Numbered from the stretch's first letter, positions 1-9,036 are shown. The stretch is DNA of 64,000 nt from Primorskyibacter marinus (GCF_003313245.1 NZ_QJSD01000001.1:310001-374000); one strand, 5' to 3'. Notes: generated by a model from the letters alone, not told the origin. Made by a program: numbers and translations.

Positions 1-573
1 CGTCAGGGATCCCGCGAAACGCGGCGCGGCGGAAGCCTCTTCTACCTCGAACGCAGCGCCTCCGCCCTCCGCGCCAGCGTTGAGTTTGGCCGCTGCATCC
101 GCCGCGATCTGATCTGCCAGCGACTGGATCGCCGCGTCAGAACCCGGCTCGGCTTTGCTGTCCTCTGAAAGCTGCAACCGGGCGTTCATGTCACGGTCGG
201 ATGCGTTGTCTGCCTTGGCAGACAGCATCGGTTGCGGGGCGTCCTCCTGCGCCAGATCAAGCGGTCGTGGCGCAAGCGTCAGTTGATCCGGCGGCGGTGC
301 GGAGGTGCCTGTGCCGGCAATCTGATTGACGGCCAGGCCCTGATGCGCCGCAGAACTGCCGCCGGGATTGTCCGGTGCCACACGCATTGGCCCCTCGGCC
401 GCGCGCACCACAGGCACGCCGCTCACGTCGCGCATGATCAGTTTGTAGCCCCAGATCCCGACGCCGACCAGCAGTGCCATCGACACTGCCGCGCCGGCCC
501 AATTGGCCATCGTCGTAAATCCATGGGCTGACGAGGGCCCGTTGCCGTGCCCGGTCATCTGCATTTCCGCCAT
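1..573 (-). CDS. SPOR-type membrane protein, partial (C-terminus outside window)
   Basis: An open frame of 191 codons runs from ATG at 573 off the left edge. The protein starts MAEMQMTGHGNG, has one membrane-spanning segment at about residues 24-46, then a long acidic, Ala/Pro-rich linker containing RAAEGPMRVAPDNPGG. This is the usual N-terminal plan of bacterial SPOR proteins, which anchor in the inner membrane and bind denuded septal peptidoglycan through a C-terminal SPOR domain. The SPOR domain itself would lie beyond position 1, so it is not seen. The call rests on the N-terminal plan and on position: in Rhodobacteraceae a SPOR gene commonly follows argS and precedes nagZ. It begins 77 bp after the argS stop on the same strand, so co-transcription is likely. 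Confidence 0.72.
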   Translation of the reverse strand, partial: MAEMQMTGHGNGPSSAHGFTTMANWAGAAVSMALLVGVGIWGYKLIMRDVSGVPVVRAAEGPMRVAPDNPGGSSAAHQGLAVNQIAGTGTSAPPPDQLTLAPRPLDLAQEDAPQPMLSAKADNASDRDMNARLQLSEDSKAEPGSDAAIQSLADQIAADAAAKLNAGAEGGGAAFEVEEASAAPRFAGSLT

Positions 574-650
574 GTCTGCCTCTCTGCCCCGGACGCTGGT
601 ACGATCCGCGGATTACTTGCACTGCCTCACCCGGCCATGGCGCGATTTTG

Positions 651-2396
651 TCATCGCATCTCTTCGGCCGGTGCTACGCCCAAGATACCAAGACCGGCGG
701 AAATAACAACCGTAACGGCCCGCGCCAGCGCGATTTTCGACTGGCTGGTGGCGGCATCGTCATCTTGCAGAAAACGCAGCGACGGCTCTTCGTTGCCCCG
801 GTTCCACAGCGCATGCAGGTCCGATGCCAGATCGTAGAGATAAAAGGCCACGCGGTGCGGCTCGTGCGTGCGCGCGGCAATTTCCACCAGGCGCGGCCAT
901 TCGGCCAACTTCTTTGCAACAGCCAATTCCGACGGGTGCGTCAGGCCGGACAGGTCGGTGCCTGCCAATGTGGCATCATCGACCGCAATTCCGGCCTCTA
1001 CCGCTTTGCGCAACACCGAACAGATCCGCGCATGGGCGTATTGAACGTAGAAAACCGGGTTCTCGCGACTTTGCTCCAACACCTTGTCAAAGTCGAAATC
1101 CAGCGTGGCGTCATTCTTGCGCGTCAGCATGACAAAGCGGGTCACGTCCGGGCCGACCTGTTCGACCACATCGCGCAGGGTGACAAACGTCCCTGCCCGC
1201 TTCGACATCTTGAACGGCTTGCCATTCTTGTACAGCTTGACCAGCTGCGTCAGCTTCACATCCAGCGGCACACGACCTTCCGACAGCGCAGAAACCGCCG
1301 CCTTCATGCGCTTGACATAGCCACCATGGTCGGCACCGAACACGTCGATAAGCGCGTCGAAGCCTCTGGTCACCTTGTTATAATGATAAGCGATGTCGGG
1401 CGCGAAATAGGTCCAGCCGCCATCCGATTTCTTGATCGGACGATCAACATCGTCGCCATGCGCCGTGGACCGGAACAGCGTCTGTTCGCGCGGCTCCCAA
1501 TCGTCGGGCACCTTGCCTTTGGGCGGCTCCAGCGTGCCGCGATAGATCAGCCCCTTGGCGTCCAGATCGGCGATCGCCGCCTCGATCAGCCCGGTGCCGT
1601 ATAGCGATTTCTCCGAGAAGAAACTGTCCATCTCGACGCCCAGCATTTTCAGGTCGGCGCGGATCAGGTTCATCATGGCTTCGGTCGAAAATTCGCGGAT
1701 TTCGGACAGCCAGACCTCTTCGCCCTTGCCGATATAGGCGTCGCCAACCTTCGCTTTCAGCGCCTCGCCGACATCCACGAGGTAATCACCGGGGTAAGTG
1801 CCGTCCGGAAACTCGACCTCCTGCCCATGCGCTTCGAGATACCGAAGATAGACCGACCGCGCCAGAACATCGACCTGTGCGCCGCCATCGTTGACATAGT
1901 ATTCGCGTGTCACCTCATGGCCGGAATAGGCCAGCAGACTGGCAAGCGCATCCCCGAAGACCGCGCCCCGCGTGTGGCCGACATGCAAGGGACCGGTGGG
2001 GTTGGCGCTGACATATTCGACATTGACCTTTTGCCCCTGCCCCATCTGGGACCGGCCGAATTCGGTTCCGGCAGTCAGCACCGCCTTGGGCACGGATTGC
2101 CAGACCGATACATCCAGCCGCAGATTCAGAAAGCCCGGCCCCGCCACTTCGGCAGAGGCAATGCGCGGATCATCGGTCAGCTTTGCGGCCAGTGCTTCAG
2201 CAATATCGCGCGGCTTCAGACGCGCCGGCTTGGCAAGCACCATCGCGGCATTGGTCGCCATGTCACCATGGGCCGGATCACGGGGCGGCTCGACCGTGAC
2301 ATTGGCAAGATCCAGCCCCTCGGGCAACATGCCTTCGGCGGCCATCGAGGCAAGCGCTTCGTTCACAAGCGCGCGGATATCGGCAAACAGGTTCAT
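651..2396 (-). CDS. argS: Arginyl-tRNA synthetase
   Basis: Class I aminoacyl-tRNA synthetase that charges tRNA-Arg with arginine in the cytoplasm. The 581-residue length is typical. The N-terminal additional domain occupies about residues 1-95. The HIGH-type signature appears as [10 protein letters not shown] at about 132-141, and the KMSKR loop is intact near residue 392 (KMSKRAGTF). The C-terminal DALR anticodon-binding domain includes [15 protein letters not shown]. The start [15 protein letters not shown] matches the family N-terminus. It lies 52 bp downstream of the antiporter gene and 77 bp upstream of the SPOR-type gene, all on the same strand. Nothing unusual is seen. Confidence 0.97.
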   Translation of the reverse strand: MNLFADIRALVNEALASMAAEGMLPEGLDLANVTVEPPRDPAHGDMATNAAMVLAKPARLKPRDIAEALAAKLTDDPRIASAEVAGPGFLNLRLDVSVWQSVPKAVLTAGTEFGRSQMGQGQKVNVEYVSANPTGPLHVGHTRGAVFGDALASLLAYSGHEVTREYYVNDGGAQVDVLARSVYLRYLEAHGQEVEFPDGTYPGDYLVDVGEALKAKVGDAYIGKGEEVWLSEIREFSTEAMMNLIRADLKMLGVEMDSFFSEKSLYGTGLIEAAIADLDAKGLIYRGTLEPPKGKVPDDWEPREQTLFRSTAHGDDVDRPIKKSDGGWTYFAPDIAYHYNKVTRGFDALIDVFGADHGGYVKRMKAAVSALSEGRVPLDVKLTQLVKLYKNGKPFKMSKRAGTFVTLRDVVEQVGPDVTRFVMLTRKNDATLDFDFDKVLEQSRENPVFYVQYAHARICSVLRKAVEAGIAVDDATLAGTDLSGLTHPSELAVAKKLAEWPRLVEIAARTHEPHRVAFYLYDLASDLHALWNRGNEEPSLRFLQDDDAATSQSKIALARAVTVVISAGLGILGVAPAEEMR

Positions 2397-2448
2397 ACCG
2401 TACTTTCCTTAACGGGGCGGCGTGGGTCTAGCATCTTTGTTCCCGAGG

Positions 2449-4302
2449 TCAATCCTGCGCAGCGGCTTCATCCTCGGCGGGGCGCGAGGCCGTCTCTGAT
2501 TTCGGGGAAAGATGGATCAGCCGCGCTTCCTTGCTGGGTTCGGGTGCCTCATCGGGATTAACCTCGAAAATCCGCAAGCCATTGCGGTCCTGCAATTCGC
2601 CGACAAGGATGCCGTCGGGGTTGCGGTCGCGGAAGTTTTCGATGGTGAATTCGTCGCTCAGCCGCGTGCTGCGCAGTTGCCAACCTTCGCGGATTTTCTG
2701 TTGCAGTTCCCCATAGGTCAGCCCGCCGACAAAGCGTTTGCCCCCCAGCGTCGAGGGTAGGCTGTGACGGCCGGTTTCAGGATTGTCGCGTCGCAGCTGG
2801 AACACGTTCTCCCGACCGTATTCCGGCGCAAGGTCGGTGGCCACCAAAGTGTTGTAGGCATCATTATCGGTCGCGGCGATAACCTTTTCATAGCCGATCA
2901 GGTCCAGACCGAATTCCGCCGTTTCCGACAGAATGTCGCCGTAGAACGTCTTGACGCCGGCGTTTCGCGCGGCGCGCAGTCGTGCGAGATTGTAATCCGA
3001 AATCAGCACCGGCACATCGAGCTTGTCCAGCACCTCTGCCATGGCCTTCGCAAAGGGCGATCCGCCGACGATCACCACGCCCGGCTGGCCTGCCGCCGTC
3101 AGCCCCAGAAGCCGTGCAAGCGGTGCCAGCGTGAACCCGTGCAGCACCACGGTTGCCGTCACGATGACAAAGGCAAGCGGCGCAATGATGGCACCGTCCT
3201 CCATCCCCAGCGCCGTGATGCGTTCGCCGAACAGCCCCGCCACGGCCACCAGCACAACACCGCGCGGCCCGGTGAATGCCACCAGCAGACGTTCCTTCCA
3301 CGGCACCTTGGTGAAGGACAGCGCCAACAGGACCGAAACAGGCCGCGCCAAGACGATGATGACCACAACGAAAAGCCCCGCGCGCCAGGTCAGCACCGAA
3401 AGCGTGTCCAGGTTCATGCTCGCGGCCAGAAGGATGAACACACCCGACACGAGCAGAATGGTGGCATGCTCCTTGAACCGCCGCATCTCTGCATAGGATG
3501 GCAAATCGGCATTGGCGATCCAGATGCCCATGATCGTCACCGCCAGCAGGCCGGATTCGTGCAACATGGTGTCGGCCAGCGCGAATGTGCCCAGAAGCAG
3601 CGCAAAAAGCACCGGCACCTTCATGTATTCCGGCACTTTTCCACGTTTGAAACTTTGCGAGATGCCCCAACCGGCGGCAACACCGATTAACGTTGCAAAC
3701 CCGATGCCGCGCACCAGCTCCCAGATTGCATGACCCGCCTCCAGATCGCTTTGCGTGACGACAAGAACCTCGAATGCCAGCACGGCGGCCAAGGCCCCCA
3801 CGGGGTCGTTGACGATCGCCTCCCATTGCAGCAGCGCCGAGGGGCGACGTTGTAGCCGTGCCGTGCGCAAAAGCGGTGCGATGACGGTAGGTCCGGTGAC
3901 AATCAGGATACCACCGAACACCGCCGCACTGCCCCAACCCAGCCCCGCAACGTAATGCAGCGCCAGAGTCGAAGTCAGCCAACCCAATGGAGCGCCCAGC
4001 ACCACGAGTCGTCGTACCCCTTCGGCGGCACCGACCAGCGAATGGATATTCAGCGTCAAGCCGCCTTCGAACAGGATGATGGCCACTGCAATGGAAATCA
4101 TCGGTGTCATCAGCGGGCCAATATCGCGCACCGGATCGAAAACACCCAGCACCGGCCCGATCAACAGTCCCGCCGCCAGCATAAGCACGATGGCAGGCAG
4201 CCGCAGCTTCCAGGCCAACCATTGCGAGCCCACACCAAGCGCGCCGACCAGTGCAAAAGCCGTCACCGGCGTCAAAGCGCCATCTGCGGGTGTCGCCATC
4301 AT
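2449..4302 (-). CDS. CPA-family cation:proton antiporter with C-terminal TrkA-N domain
   Basis: An inner-membrane antiporter expected to exchange Na+ or K+ for H+. Residues about 10-400 hold 12-13 hydrophobic segments of the Na_H_Exchanger fold, with the conserved acidic pair in VNDPVGA (near 165) that carries the transported ion in CPA families. After about residue 405 a Rossmann-type TrkA-N/RCK-like domain starts with VVIVGGSPFAKAMAEVL and may bind nucleotide and gate transport. The last 30 residues are acidic and probably disordered. The substrate cannot be told from sequence. The gene separates dgt from argS, which are close neighbours in many relatives, so it may be a later insertion in that operon. 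Confidence 0.85.
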   Translation of the reverse strand: MMATPADGALTPVTAFALVGALGVGSQWLAWKLRLPAIVLMLAAGLLIGPVLGVFDPVRDIGPLMTPMISIAVAIILFEGGLTLNIHSLVGAAEGVRRLVVLGAPLGWLTSTLALHYVAGLGWGSAAVFGGILIVTGPTVIAPLLRTARLQRRPSALLQWEAIVNDPVGALAAVLAFEVLVVTQSDLEAGHAIWELVRGIGFATLIGVAAGWGISQSFKRGKVPEYMKVPVLFALLLGTFALADTMLHESGLLAVTIMGIWIANADLPSYAEMRRFKEHATILLVSGVFILLAASMNLDTLSVLTWRAGLFVVVIIVLARPVSVLLALSFTKVPWKERLLVAFTGPRGVVLVAVAGLFGERITALGMEDGAIIAPLAFVIVTATVVLHGFTLAPLARLLGLTAAGQPGVVIVGGSPFAKAMAEVLDKLDVPVLISDYNLARLRAARNAGVKTFYGDILSETAEFGLDLIGYEKVIAATDNDAYNTLVATDLAPEYGRENVFQLRRDNPETGRHSLPSTLGGKRFVGGLTYGELQQKIREGWQLRSTRLSDEFTIENFRDRNPDGILVGELQDRNGLRIFEVNPDEAPEPSKEARLIHLSPKSETASRPAEDEAAAQD

Positions 4303-4406
4303 TCGTCCCTTCGTTCACCCGAAAAACGATCAAATCGACCGCAAACGGTGCTGTTTGCATTTACCTATCACCGCCGAGAAGCCCACTGAAACGCAACAAA
4401 AGACTT

Positions 4407-5570
4407 TCAGGAGAACAATCGCTCATGCTCCTGAAGGGCAAACCGGTCGGTCATTCCAGCAATATAGTCCGATACCAGCCGCGCCAAGGTGGTTTCGTCC
4501 TGCGCCTCGGCCACGTCCTTACGCCATTGTTTCGGCAACAGATCCGGACGCGAGATGAACAGCGGGAAAAGGTCGCGCACAACTTGTGTGACCTGCTTGC
4601 GCATTTCCACGACTTCCGGCGCGCGGTACATCCGATGAAACAGAAATTTTCGTGTGACCTTGAGGTCCGCCCAAACTGCCGGGGTGAAGCGGATCATCAT
4701 CCGTCCTGCCGCGCGAATGTCATCCACCGATTGCGGCTGCAACTGGGCCAGATTGGCATTGGCGACGCCGATCACGTCCTCGACCAGCACGCCGAAGAAC
4801 CGTCGCAGCGCCTCATGCCGACGGCGGTAGTAATTGAGACCGGGATATTTCTTGTCCACTGCCGCGAAACAATCGTGCAGGATCGGCAGGTCGGCAAGTT
4901 CATCGGTCGAGAAAAGCTCTGCGCGAAGACCGTCGTGCAAGTCATGGTTATTATAGGCAATATCGTCAGCCAACGCGGCGACCTGTGCCTCGGCGCTGGC
5001 ATGGGTGTGCAGTTCCAGATCGTGCCGCTGGTTATAGGCTGCCAGCGCATATGGGATCTCTCCCACCAGCTTTCCACCCGCGCCAAGCGACGCAACCGGG
5101 CCGTTGTGTTTTGCAATCCCTTCAAGGGCTTCCCAGCTAAGGTTCAACCCGTCGAATTCGGCATAATGCCGTTCCAGCGCGGTCACGATGCGAATGGCCT
5201 GAGCGTTATGGTCGAACCCGCCGTACTCCTGCATCAGATCGGCAAGCGCCTCTTCCCCAGTATGGCCGAACGGCGTGTGACCAAGGTCATGCGCCAGCGC
5301 CACGGCCTCTGTCAGCTCGCTGTTCAGGCCCAGCACACCGGCAATGGTTCGTGCGACCTGTGCCACTTCGATGGAATGAGTCAGTCGGGTGCGATAGAAG
5401 TCACCCTCATGCTCCACAAAGACCTGTGTCTTGTGTTTCAGACGCCGAAAGGCGCTGGAATGAATGATCCTGTCGCGATCACGCTGAAAGCATGAGCGGA
5501 AAGTGCTTTCCTCCTCCGGATACAGCCGTCCCTTGCTGTTTGCCGGATCGGAGGCATATGGGGCACGCAT
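4407..5570 (-). CDS. dgt: dGTP triphosphohydrolase-like HD-domain protein
   Basis: Member of the dGTPase family, which hydrolyses dNTPs to deoxynucleoside and triphosphate and influences the dNTP pool. The HD metal site is present: RLTHSIEV supplies the first His and AHDLGHTPFGH the HD pair. The 387-residue length fits the short, dGTPase type-2 subfamily. I chose ATG at 5570 (MRAPYASDPANSKGR) rather than the longer reading frame from 5663, because the family starts here and the upstream extension would overlap the erpA start. It is divergent from erpA, with 74 bp between the two start codons containing an 11-bp direct repeat. Confidence 0.92.
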   Translation of the reverse strand: MRAPYASDPANSKGRLYPEEESTFRSCFQRDRDRIIHSSAFRRLKHKTQVFVEHEGDFYRTRLTHSIEVAQVARTIAGVLGLNSELTEAVALAHDLGHTPFGHTGEEALADLMQEYGGFDHNAQAIRIVTALERHYAEFDGLNLSWEALEGIAKHNGPVASLGAGGKLVGEIPYALAAYNQRHDLELHTHASAEAQVAALADDIAYNNHDLHDGLRAELFSTDELADLPILHDCFAAVDKKYPGLNYYRRRHEALRRFFGVLVEDVIGVANANLAQLQPQSVDDIRAAGRMMIRFTPAVWADLKVTRKFLFHRMYRAPEVVEMRKQVTQVVRDLFPLFISRPDLLPKQWRKDVAEAQDETTLARLVSDYIAGMTDRFALQEHERLFS

Positions 5571-5644
5571 TTGCCTGTAATCCTTGTCGCCTGTCCTTGT
5601 CGCCCATATATACTGACAGACGCGGAAATGGAAACGCCGAGGAT

Positions 5645-5971
5645 ATGATGCAATTGCCCCCAAAGGTTACGGAACGCGCGTTCGAGCGCCTGTCGGAAAT
5701 TGGTGCCGCCGGCCAGGGTCAGGCCCTGCGCGTCGCGGTCGAGGGCGGCGGCTGTTCCGGCTTTCAATATGAGATCAAGCTGGACGCTCCCGCCGACGAC
5801 GATCTGGTGCTGGAAGGCAATGGCGAACGGGTTGTGGTGGATTCCGTGTCACTGCCATTTCTGTCCAACGCCGTGATAGATTTCACAGAAGAGCTGATCG
5901 GTGCCCGGTTCGTTATCGAAAATCCGAACGCCTCCAGTTCATGCGGATGCGGGACGAGCTTTTCCATGTGA
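5645..5971 (+). CDS. erpA: Iron-sulfur cluster insertion protein (ErpA/HesB type)
   Basis: A-type Fe-S carrier of 108 residues that receives clusters and passes them to target apoproteins. The three cluster cysteines are present: GGGCSGFQYEI at about residue 39 and SSCGCGTSF near the C-terminus (Cys-Gly-Cys). Two ATGs lie in tandem at 5645 and 5648; either gives a normal N-terminus. The erpA-dgt divergent pair is common in Rhodobacteraceae. The last 33 bp overlap tail-to-tail with the EamA transporter gene on the other strand. Confidence 0.93.
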   Translation: MMQLPPKVTERAFERLSEIGAAGQGQALRVAVEGGGCSGFQYEIKLDAPADDDLVLEGNGERVVVDSVSLPFLSNAVIDFTEELIGARFVIENPNASSSCGCGTSFSM

Positions 5972-6859
5972 GGGCTGTGGTGCCTTCGCTGCCATCCCGA
6001 TCTGATCGTAAAGCAGCCAGACGCCCGACGCGATGACGATCCCGACCCCAAGCAACGTGCCGACGCTTGGCAGTTCATCGAAAAACAGCGCGCCAATGAC
6101 GACCATCCAGACAAATTGCAGATTCATCAACGGCGTCGCCACATAGGCAGGCAACAGGCGAAGTGCGATCACCACGACCCACCGTGCGGCGAACAGAAAG
6201 ACCGCATAGGCCCCGGCCCAGCCCAGATCCGCCAGCCCCATCGGGGCGATGACGAAGGGCAGCGCCAGCGACATGGCCGCGAAGATCGCCAGGTTGGGAT
6301 AGAAGACCTGCGCCAGCGCGTTGGTTTCAAACCGCCCGATATAGCGCGCGGCCACCATTGATCCGGTCCCGCTCACAGCTGCGGTCAGCGCCCAAAGATG
6401 GCCAGTGCTGACCCCGTGTATTCCACCTGGCATCAGGCACAGCATACCGATCACCCCGGCAACCAGCGCGGCCCAGACCTGCGGTCGCACCGGCTCGCCC
6501 AGGACAGGGCCACTCAGCAGCCCGGCGATAATCGGCATCAGGCCGATAAACAGGAAAACATCCGCGAGTGGCAGATCCCGAAACGCGTTGAAAAACGCAA
6601 TACAGGCCAGCACGGTCAAGCCAGAGCGGATCGCCATGGCGCGCGGCGCGGATGTCCGCAGCCCTTCGCGCAAACGGCCCCGCCCGGACGACAGCCGGGT
6701 GAAGCCGATGGACAGCGCCATCACGATTGCCGAGGACAGGACAAACAGTTGTGGCGCAGCATAACTGCCTGCGATCAGCTTGGTGATCCCGTCCGCGGAC
6801 GAGATCATCAGCGTATAAAGTGCAACAAGCCCGGCCCCAACTGCGACCCCGCCTTTCAT
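5939..6859 (-). CDS. EamA/DMT-family exporter, last gene of the repeat-protein operon
   Basis: A 306-residue inner-membrane protein with about ten hydrophobic helices arranged as two EamA repeats, the drug/metabolite transporter fold. EamA proteins usually export small metabolites or amino acids; the substrate here is unknown. The start codon overlaps the stop of the preceding gene (ATGA at 6856-6859), which suggests translational coupling. The C-terminus overlaps erpA by 33 bp in convergent orientation. Since it is coupled to an unrecognised protein and a repeat peptide, it may export a product of that operon; that is inference, as EamA genes are common and often hitch-hike in operons. Confidence 0.85.
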   Translation of the reverse strand: MKGGVAVGAGLVALYTLMISSADGITKLIAGSYAAPQLFVLSSAIVMALSIGFTRLSSGRGRLREGLRTSAPRAMAIRSGLTVLACIAFFNAFRDLPLADVFLFIGLMPIIAGLLSGPVLGEPVRPQVWAALVAGVIGMLCLMPGGIHGVSTGHLWALTAAVSGTGSMVAARYIGRFETNALAQVFYPNLAIFAAMSLALPFVIAPMGLADLGWAGAYAVFLFAARWVVVIALRLLPAYVATPLMNLQFVWMVVIGALFFDELPSVGTLLGVGIVIASGVWLLYDQIGMAAKAPQPSHGKARPASA

Positions 6860-7938
6860 AGCGCAGGTCCGGCGCTCGCGGTTCCGGCGCGGGCAAAGCC
6901 CTCGAAGAACCCGGCAAACTGATCCGACGACGTTTCGGCCGCCTCCAGCACGAAACGCGCATCCTCGGACAGGGTGTCATTGACCAGATCGCGCATCACA
7001 TGCCAATCGCCCGAGCGTTGATCGTCCAGTTGGTATATGCATTCCGAAAGTTCGCGCAACGGTCCGGCGCGGTGCGTGCCACGGTCAAACCGCATACGCC
7101 CATGCTCTACAGGTTTGTTGAAGGCGCGCCCCCCCACGATGGCCTGATGCCAGTTGCAGACAAGGAATTCATGGTAATCGTCCGCGATCGACACATCCTC
7201 GGCGGCGGTTAGCCCATAAAGATTGGTCTCGCGGTCAAGCCAGGCTTCCCAGACGCTGGGTGGCGTCTGACCGGCAAAGCGCATCGCCACGCAGACCTCT
7301 GCCAGAAGATCGGCATTCTGGTCGATGAAGGCCAGCAACCCGGCATAGTGCAGGCTGGTCAGCGTTTCGGGTGCCAACTCTGGGTCGCGGCGTCCGTATT
7401 CGCTGAGGTAGAAAATGATATGCGTCAGTTCATACGCGGCTTTCTTGTTTGGCAACGCGAAGGTCGCGGGACGTTGCGTGAAGGCGCGCGTCCGATCCTC
7501 CAGCGTGGTATCCTGTGGCAGCGGATCGACGCCGCGGCGCATCATCAACCGACGGGCCTCCAGACGTTGCAGATCTGACAGTTCAGCCTGCGCCAGCCCT
7601 TGATCATCGGCCCATTTCACCAGTTGTGCGGCCTTGTCGCCTTTCATTCCCAACGCTTCCAGGTCCAGCGTGATTGACAGAAGGAAGCGATAATACTGCG
7701 GAAAGAACCCAAGGCGCTTTTCAACAGTTCCGTAGAAGTTTTCATGCGCCTCGAACGCGCCATTTCCGACTTCCGCACCAGAAGTTTCCAAAATGTTAAG
7801 AATTTCCGCGTTCTCCTTCAGCCAGAACACGTCATCGCCAAAACGACGGTGCTCGGCGAAGCAGGCCAGGAGCGCGGCATTCCGCGCCTCCTGAGGCTGA
7901 AACTGGGACGAAGCGCGCAGATGAACAACATTGGACAT
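6856..7938 (-). CDS. Uncharacterised helical protein, partner of the FTSGSAP repeat protein
   Basis: A 360-residue soluble protein, predicted mostly helical, with no signal peptide or membrane segment. I do not recognise a characterised family; a DUF6902-like family comes to mind from memory but I cannot confirm it. Notable parts are an N-terminal MSNVVHLRAS start, a central YELTHIIFYLSEYG stretch near residue 168, and several Trp-rich spots (SVWEAWLDRE, CNWHQAI). The YELTH..FY..S..G pattern recalls alpha/alpha-barrel proteins, a weak resemblance only. It begins 56 bp after the repeat protein stop and overlaps the exporter start by 4 bp, so the three genes are almost certainly one operon. A role in handling or modifying the repeat protein is inference. 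Confidence 0.8.
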   Translation of the reverse strand: MSNVVHLRASSQFQPQEARNAALLACFAEHRRFGDDVFWLKENAEILNILETSGAEVGNGAFEAHENFYGTVEKRLGFFPQYYRFLLSITLDLEALGMKGDKAAQLVKWADDQGLAQAELSDLQRLEARRLMMRRGVDPLPQDTTLEDRTRAFTQRPATFALPNKKAAYELTHIIFYLSEYGRRDPELAPETLTSLHYAGLLAFIDQNADLLAEVCVAMRFAGQTPPSVWEAWLDRETNLYGLTAAEDVSIADDYHEFLVCNWHQAIVGGRAFNKPVEHGRMRFDRGTHRAGPLRELSECIYQLDDQRSGDWHVMRDLVNDTLSEDARFVLEAAETSSDQFAGFFEGFARAGTASAGPAL

Positions 7939-7994
7939 GGTTTATTTCCTTTGTCTATGCGCCCGCTGGCGCTTCGTCCCGGTTTGGGTTTGGC

Positions 7995-8651
7995 TTACGA
8001 ACCCGAGGTGAAGAGCGCGGTGGCTTCGCCGTCCGTGATACGGGCGTCGGCCACAGGGGCGGAACCCGAGGTGTACATCTCGACCGCGTCACCGGTTGTC
8101 GCGTCGCTGGTCACCGGAGCGGAACCCGAAGTGAACATCTCGACCGCATCACCGGTTGTCGCATCGCTGGTCACAGGGGCGGAACCCGAAGTGAACATCT
8201 CGACCGCATCGCCGGTTGTCGCGTCGCTGGTCAAAGGGGCGGAACCCGAAGTGAACATCTCGACCGCATCGCCGGTTGTCGCGTCGCTGGTCACCGGAGC
8301 GGAACCCGAAGTGAACATCTCGACCGCATCGCCGGTTGTCGCATCGCTGGTCACAGGGGCGGAACCCGAGGTGAACATTTCAACCGCTTCGCCGACCAGG
8401 GCTGCCGAGGACGTTGCGGGTGCAGAACCGGATGTGAAAAGACCGGTCGCTTCACCGGCGAATGCTTCGGATGTCACGGGTGCAGAGCCCGAGGTGAACA
8501 AGTCAGCGGCATCGCCCAAAAACGCATCGGCACCTGCTGGGGCAGAGCCGGAAGTGAACAGCGCAGTGGCCTCGCCATCGTGGATGCTTTCTTCGAATGT
8601 ATCTTTTGTTTCAAAGGCTTCGGCGATTTTGAAGTTTGTTGAGGCAGTCAT
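7995..8651 (-). CDS. Acidic tandem-repeat protein with leader and about ten FTSGSAP units
   Basis: A 218-residue protein. A 25-residue leader (MTASTNFKIAEAFETKDTFE...) is followed by nine 20- or 21-residue units and a truncated tenth. The consensus unit is G-D/E-A-x-x-M/L-F-T-S-G-S-A-P-V-T-S-D-A-T-T; the last unit stops right after FTSGS. Five central units are almost identical. Repeats contain no Cys, Trp or Lys and only one Arg, and each is net negative. The start at 8651 is fixed by GGAGAG eight bases upstream; the frame stays open further upstream but lacks ribosome-binding support. No signal peptide or membrane segment is seen. The plan of leader plus repeated cores resembles multicore precursor peptides, but it also fits a structural or assembly-surface repeat protein. 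I recognise no characterised homologue. Confidence 0.85.
   Translation of the reverse strand: MTASTNFKIAEAFETKDTFEESIHDGEATALFTSGSAPAGADAFLGDAADLFTSGSAPVTSEAFAGEATGLFTSGSAPATSSAALVGEAVEMFTSGSAPVTSDATTGDAVEMFTSGSAPVTSDATTGDAVEMFTSGSAPLTSDATTGDAVEMFTSGSAPVTSDATTGDAVEMFTSGSAPVTSDATTGDAVEMYTSGSAPVADARITDGEATALFTSGS
8056..8355. repeat. Five near-identical 60-bp tandem repeats inside the repeat-protein gene
   Basis: Five consecutive 60-bp units differ from each other at only a few positions, including silent a/g and c/a changes and one Val-to-Leu change. More diverged units flank them on both sides. Near-identity at the DNA level, including synonymous sites, points to recent duplication or gene conversion, so unit number probably varies between strains. 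Confidence 0.95.
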
Positions 8652-8947
8652 TTTGTCTCTCCGTTTGAGCAGAATTTGCCCCTTAACGCTTGCACGGGAA
8701 AATTGAACTTCATAGCCCCTTTTCTTGCTATGCTTGCATACCCACAGACTTATCCACATTAACTCTGATAGGTAGAAATCTGATACAAATCCGGAAAACT
8801 GCGGTCCTGACTGTCCCAAATTTTTTTCGATCTGGCTGATAAATTCGTGATTTTGAGCATTCATTTGGCCGAATCGTATCGCGAATCGGTCAGCATCAGG
8901 AACGGATTCTCGGCACCTGACCCATTTGCGTCGCAGGCCGACTCCAA

Positions 8948-8969
8948 CTGGCGTCAAATATGACGCCAG
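8948..8969. promoter_or_regulatory. Perfect 9-bp dyad between the repeat operon and xthA
   Basis: CTGGCGTCA-aata-TGACGCCAG is a perfect inverted repeat with a 4-nt spacer, the shape of a dimeric repressor or activator site. It lies 68 bp upstream of xthA and about 300 bp upstream of the repeat-protein start, inside the 385-bp divergent intergenic region 8652-9036. The same region is AT-richer than its surroundings and contains TTATCCACA (8750-8758), a perfect match to a DnaA box. No regulator gene for the dyad is evident in the window. Confidence 0.5.
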
Positions 8970-9036
8970 ATCGCAACACGCCTTGCGTGCCATGCGCAGG
9001 TGCGGGATAGAGGGGTAATTCGCGGAAGGTCACGCC

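Noticed and set aside
7995-8651. Lanthipeptide or graspetide precursor for the repeat protein
   Set aside because: There is no Cys for thioether rings, and no lanthionine synthetase or ATP-grasp ligase is adjacent. A different modification or none remains possible.
7744-8706. Plus-strand open frame of 320 codons across the repeat gene, also repetitive
   Set aside because: It is the antisense image of the minus-strand repeats, has no ribosome-binding site, and overlaps the partner gene. The minus-strand frame has GGAGAG at its start and is co-directional with its operon.
8750-8758. Replication origin
   Set aside because: A single DnaA box without a cluster, AT-rich unwinding element or dnaA/parAB genes is not enough.
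8652-8993. In-frame extension of the repeat protein by 114 codons
   Set aside because: It has no start signal, has unrelated composition, and crosses AT-rich promoter-like DNA; the start at 8651 has a proper ribosome-binding site.
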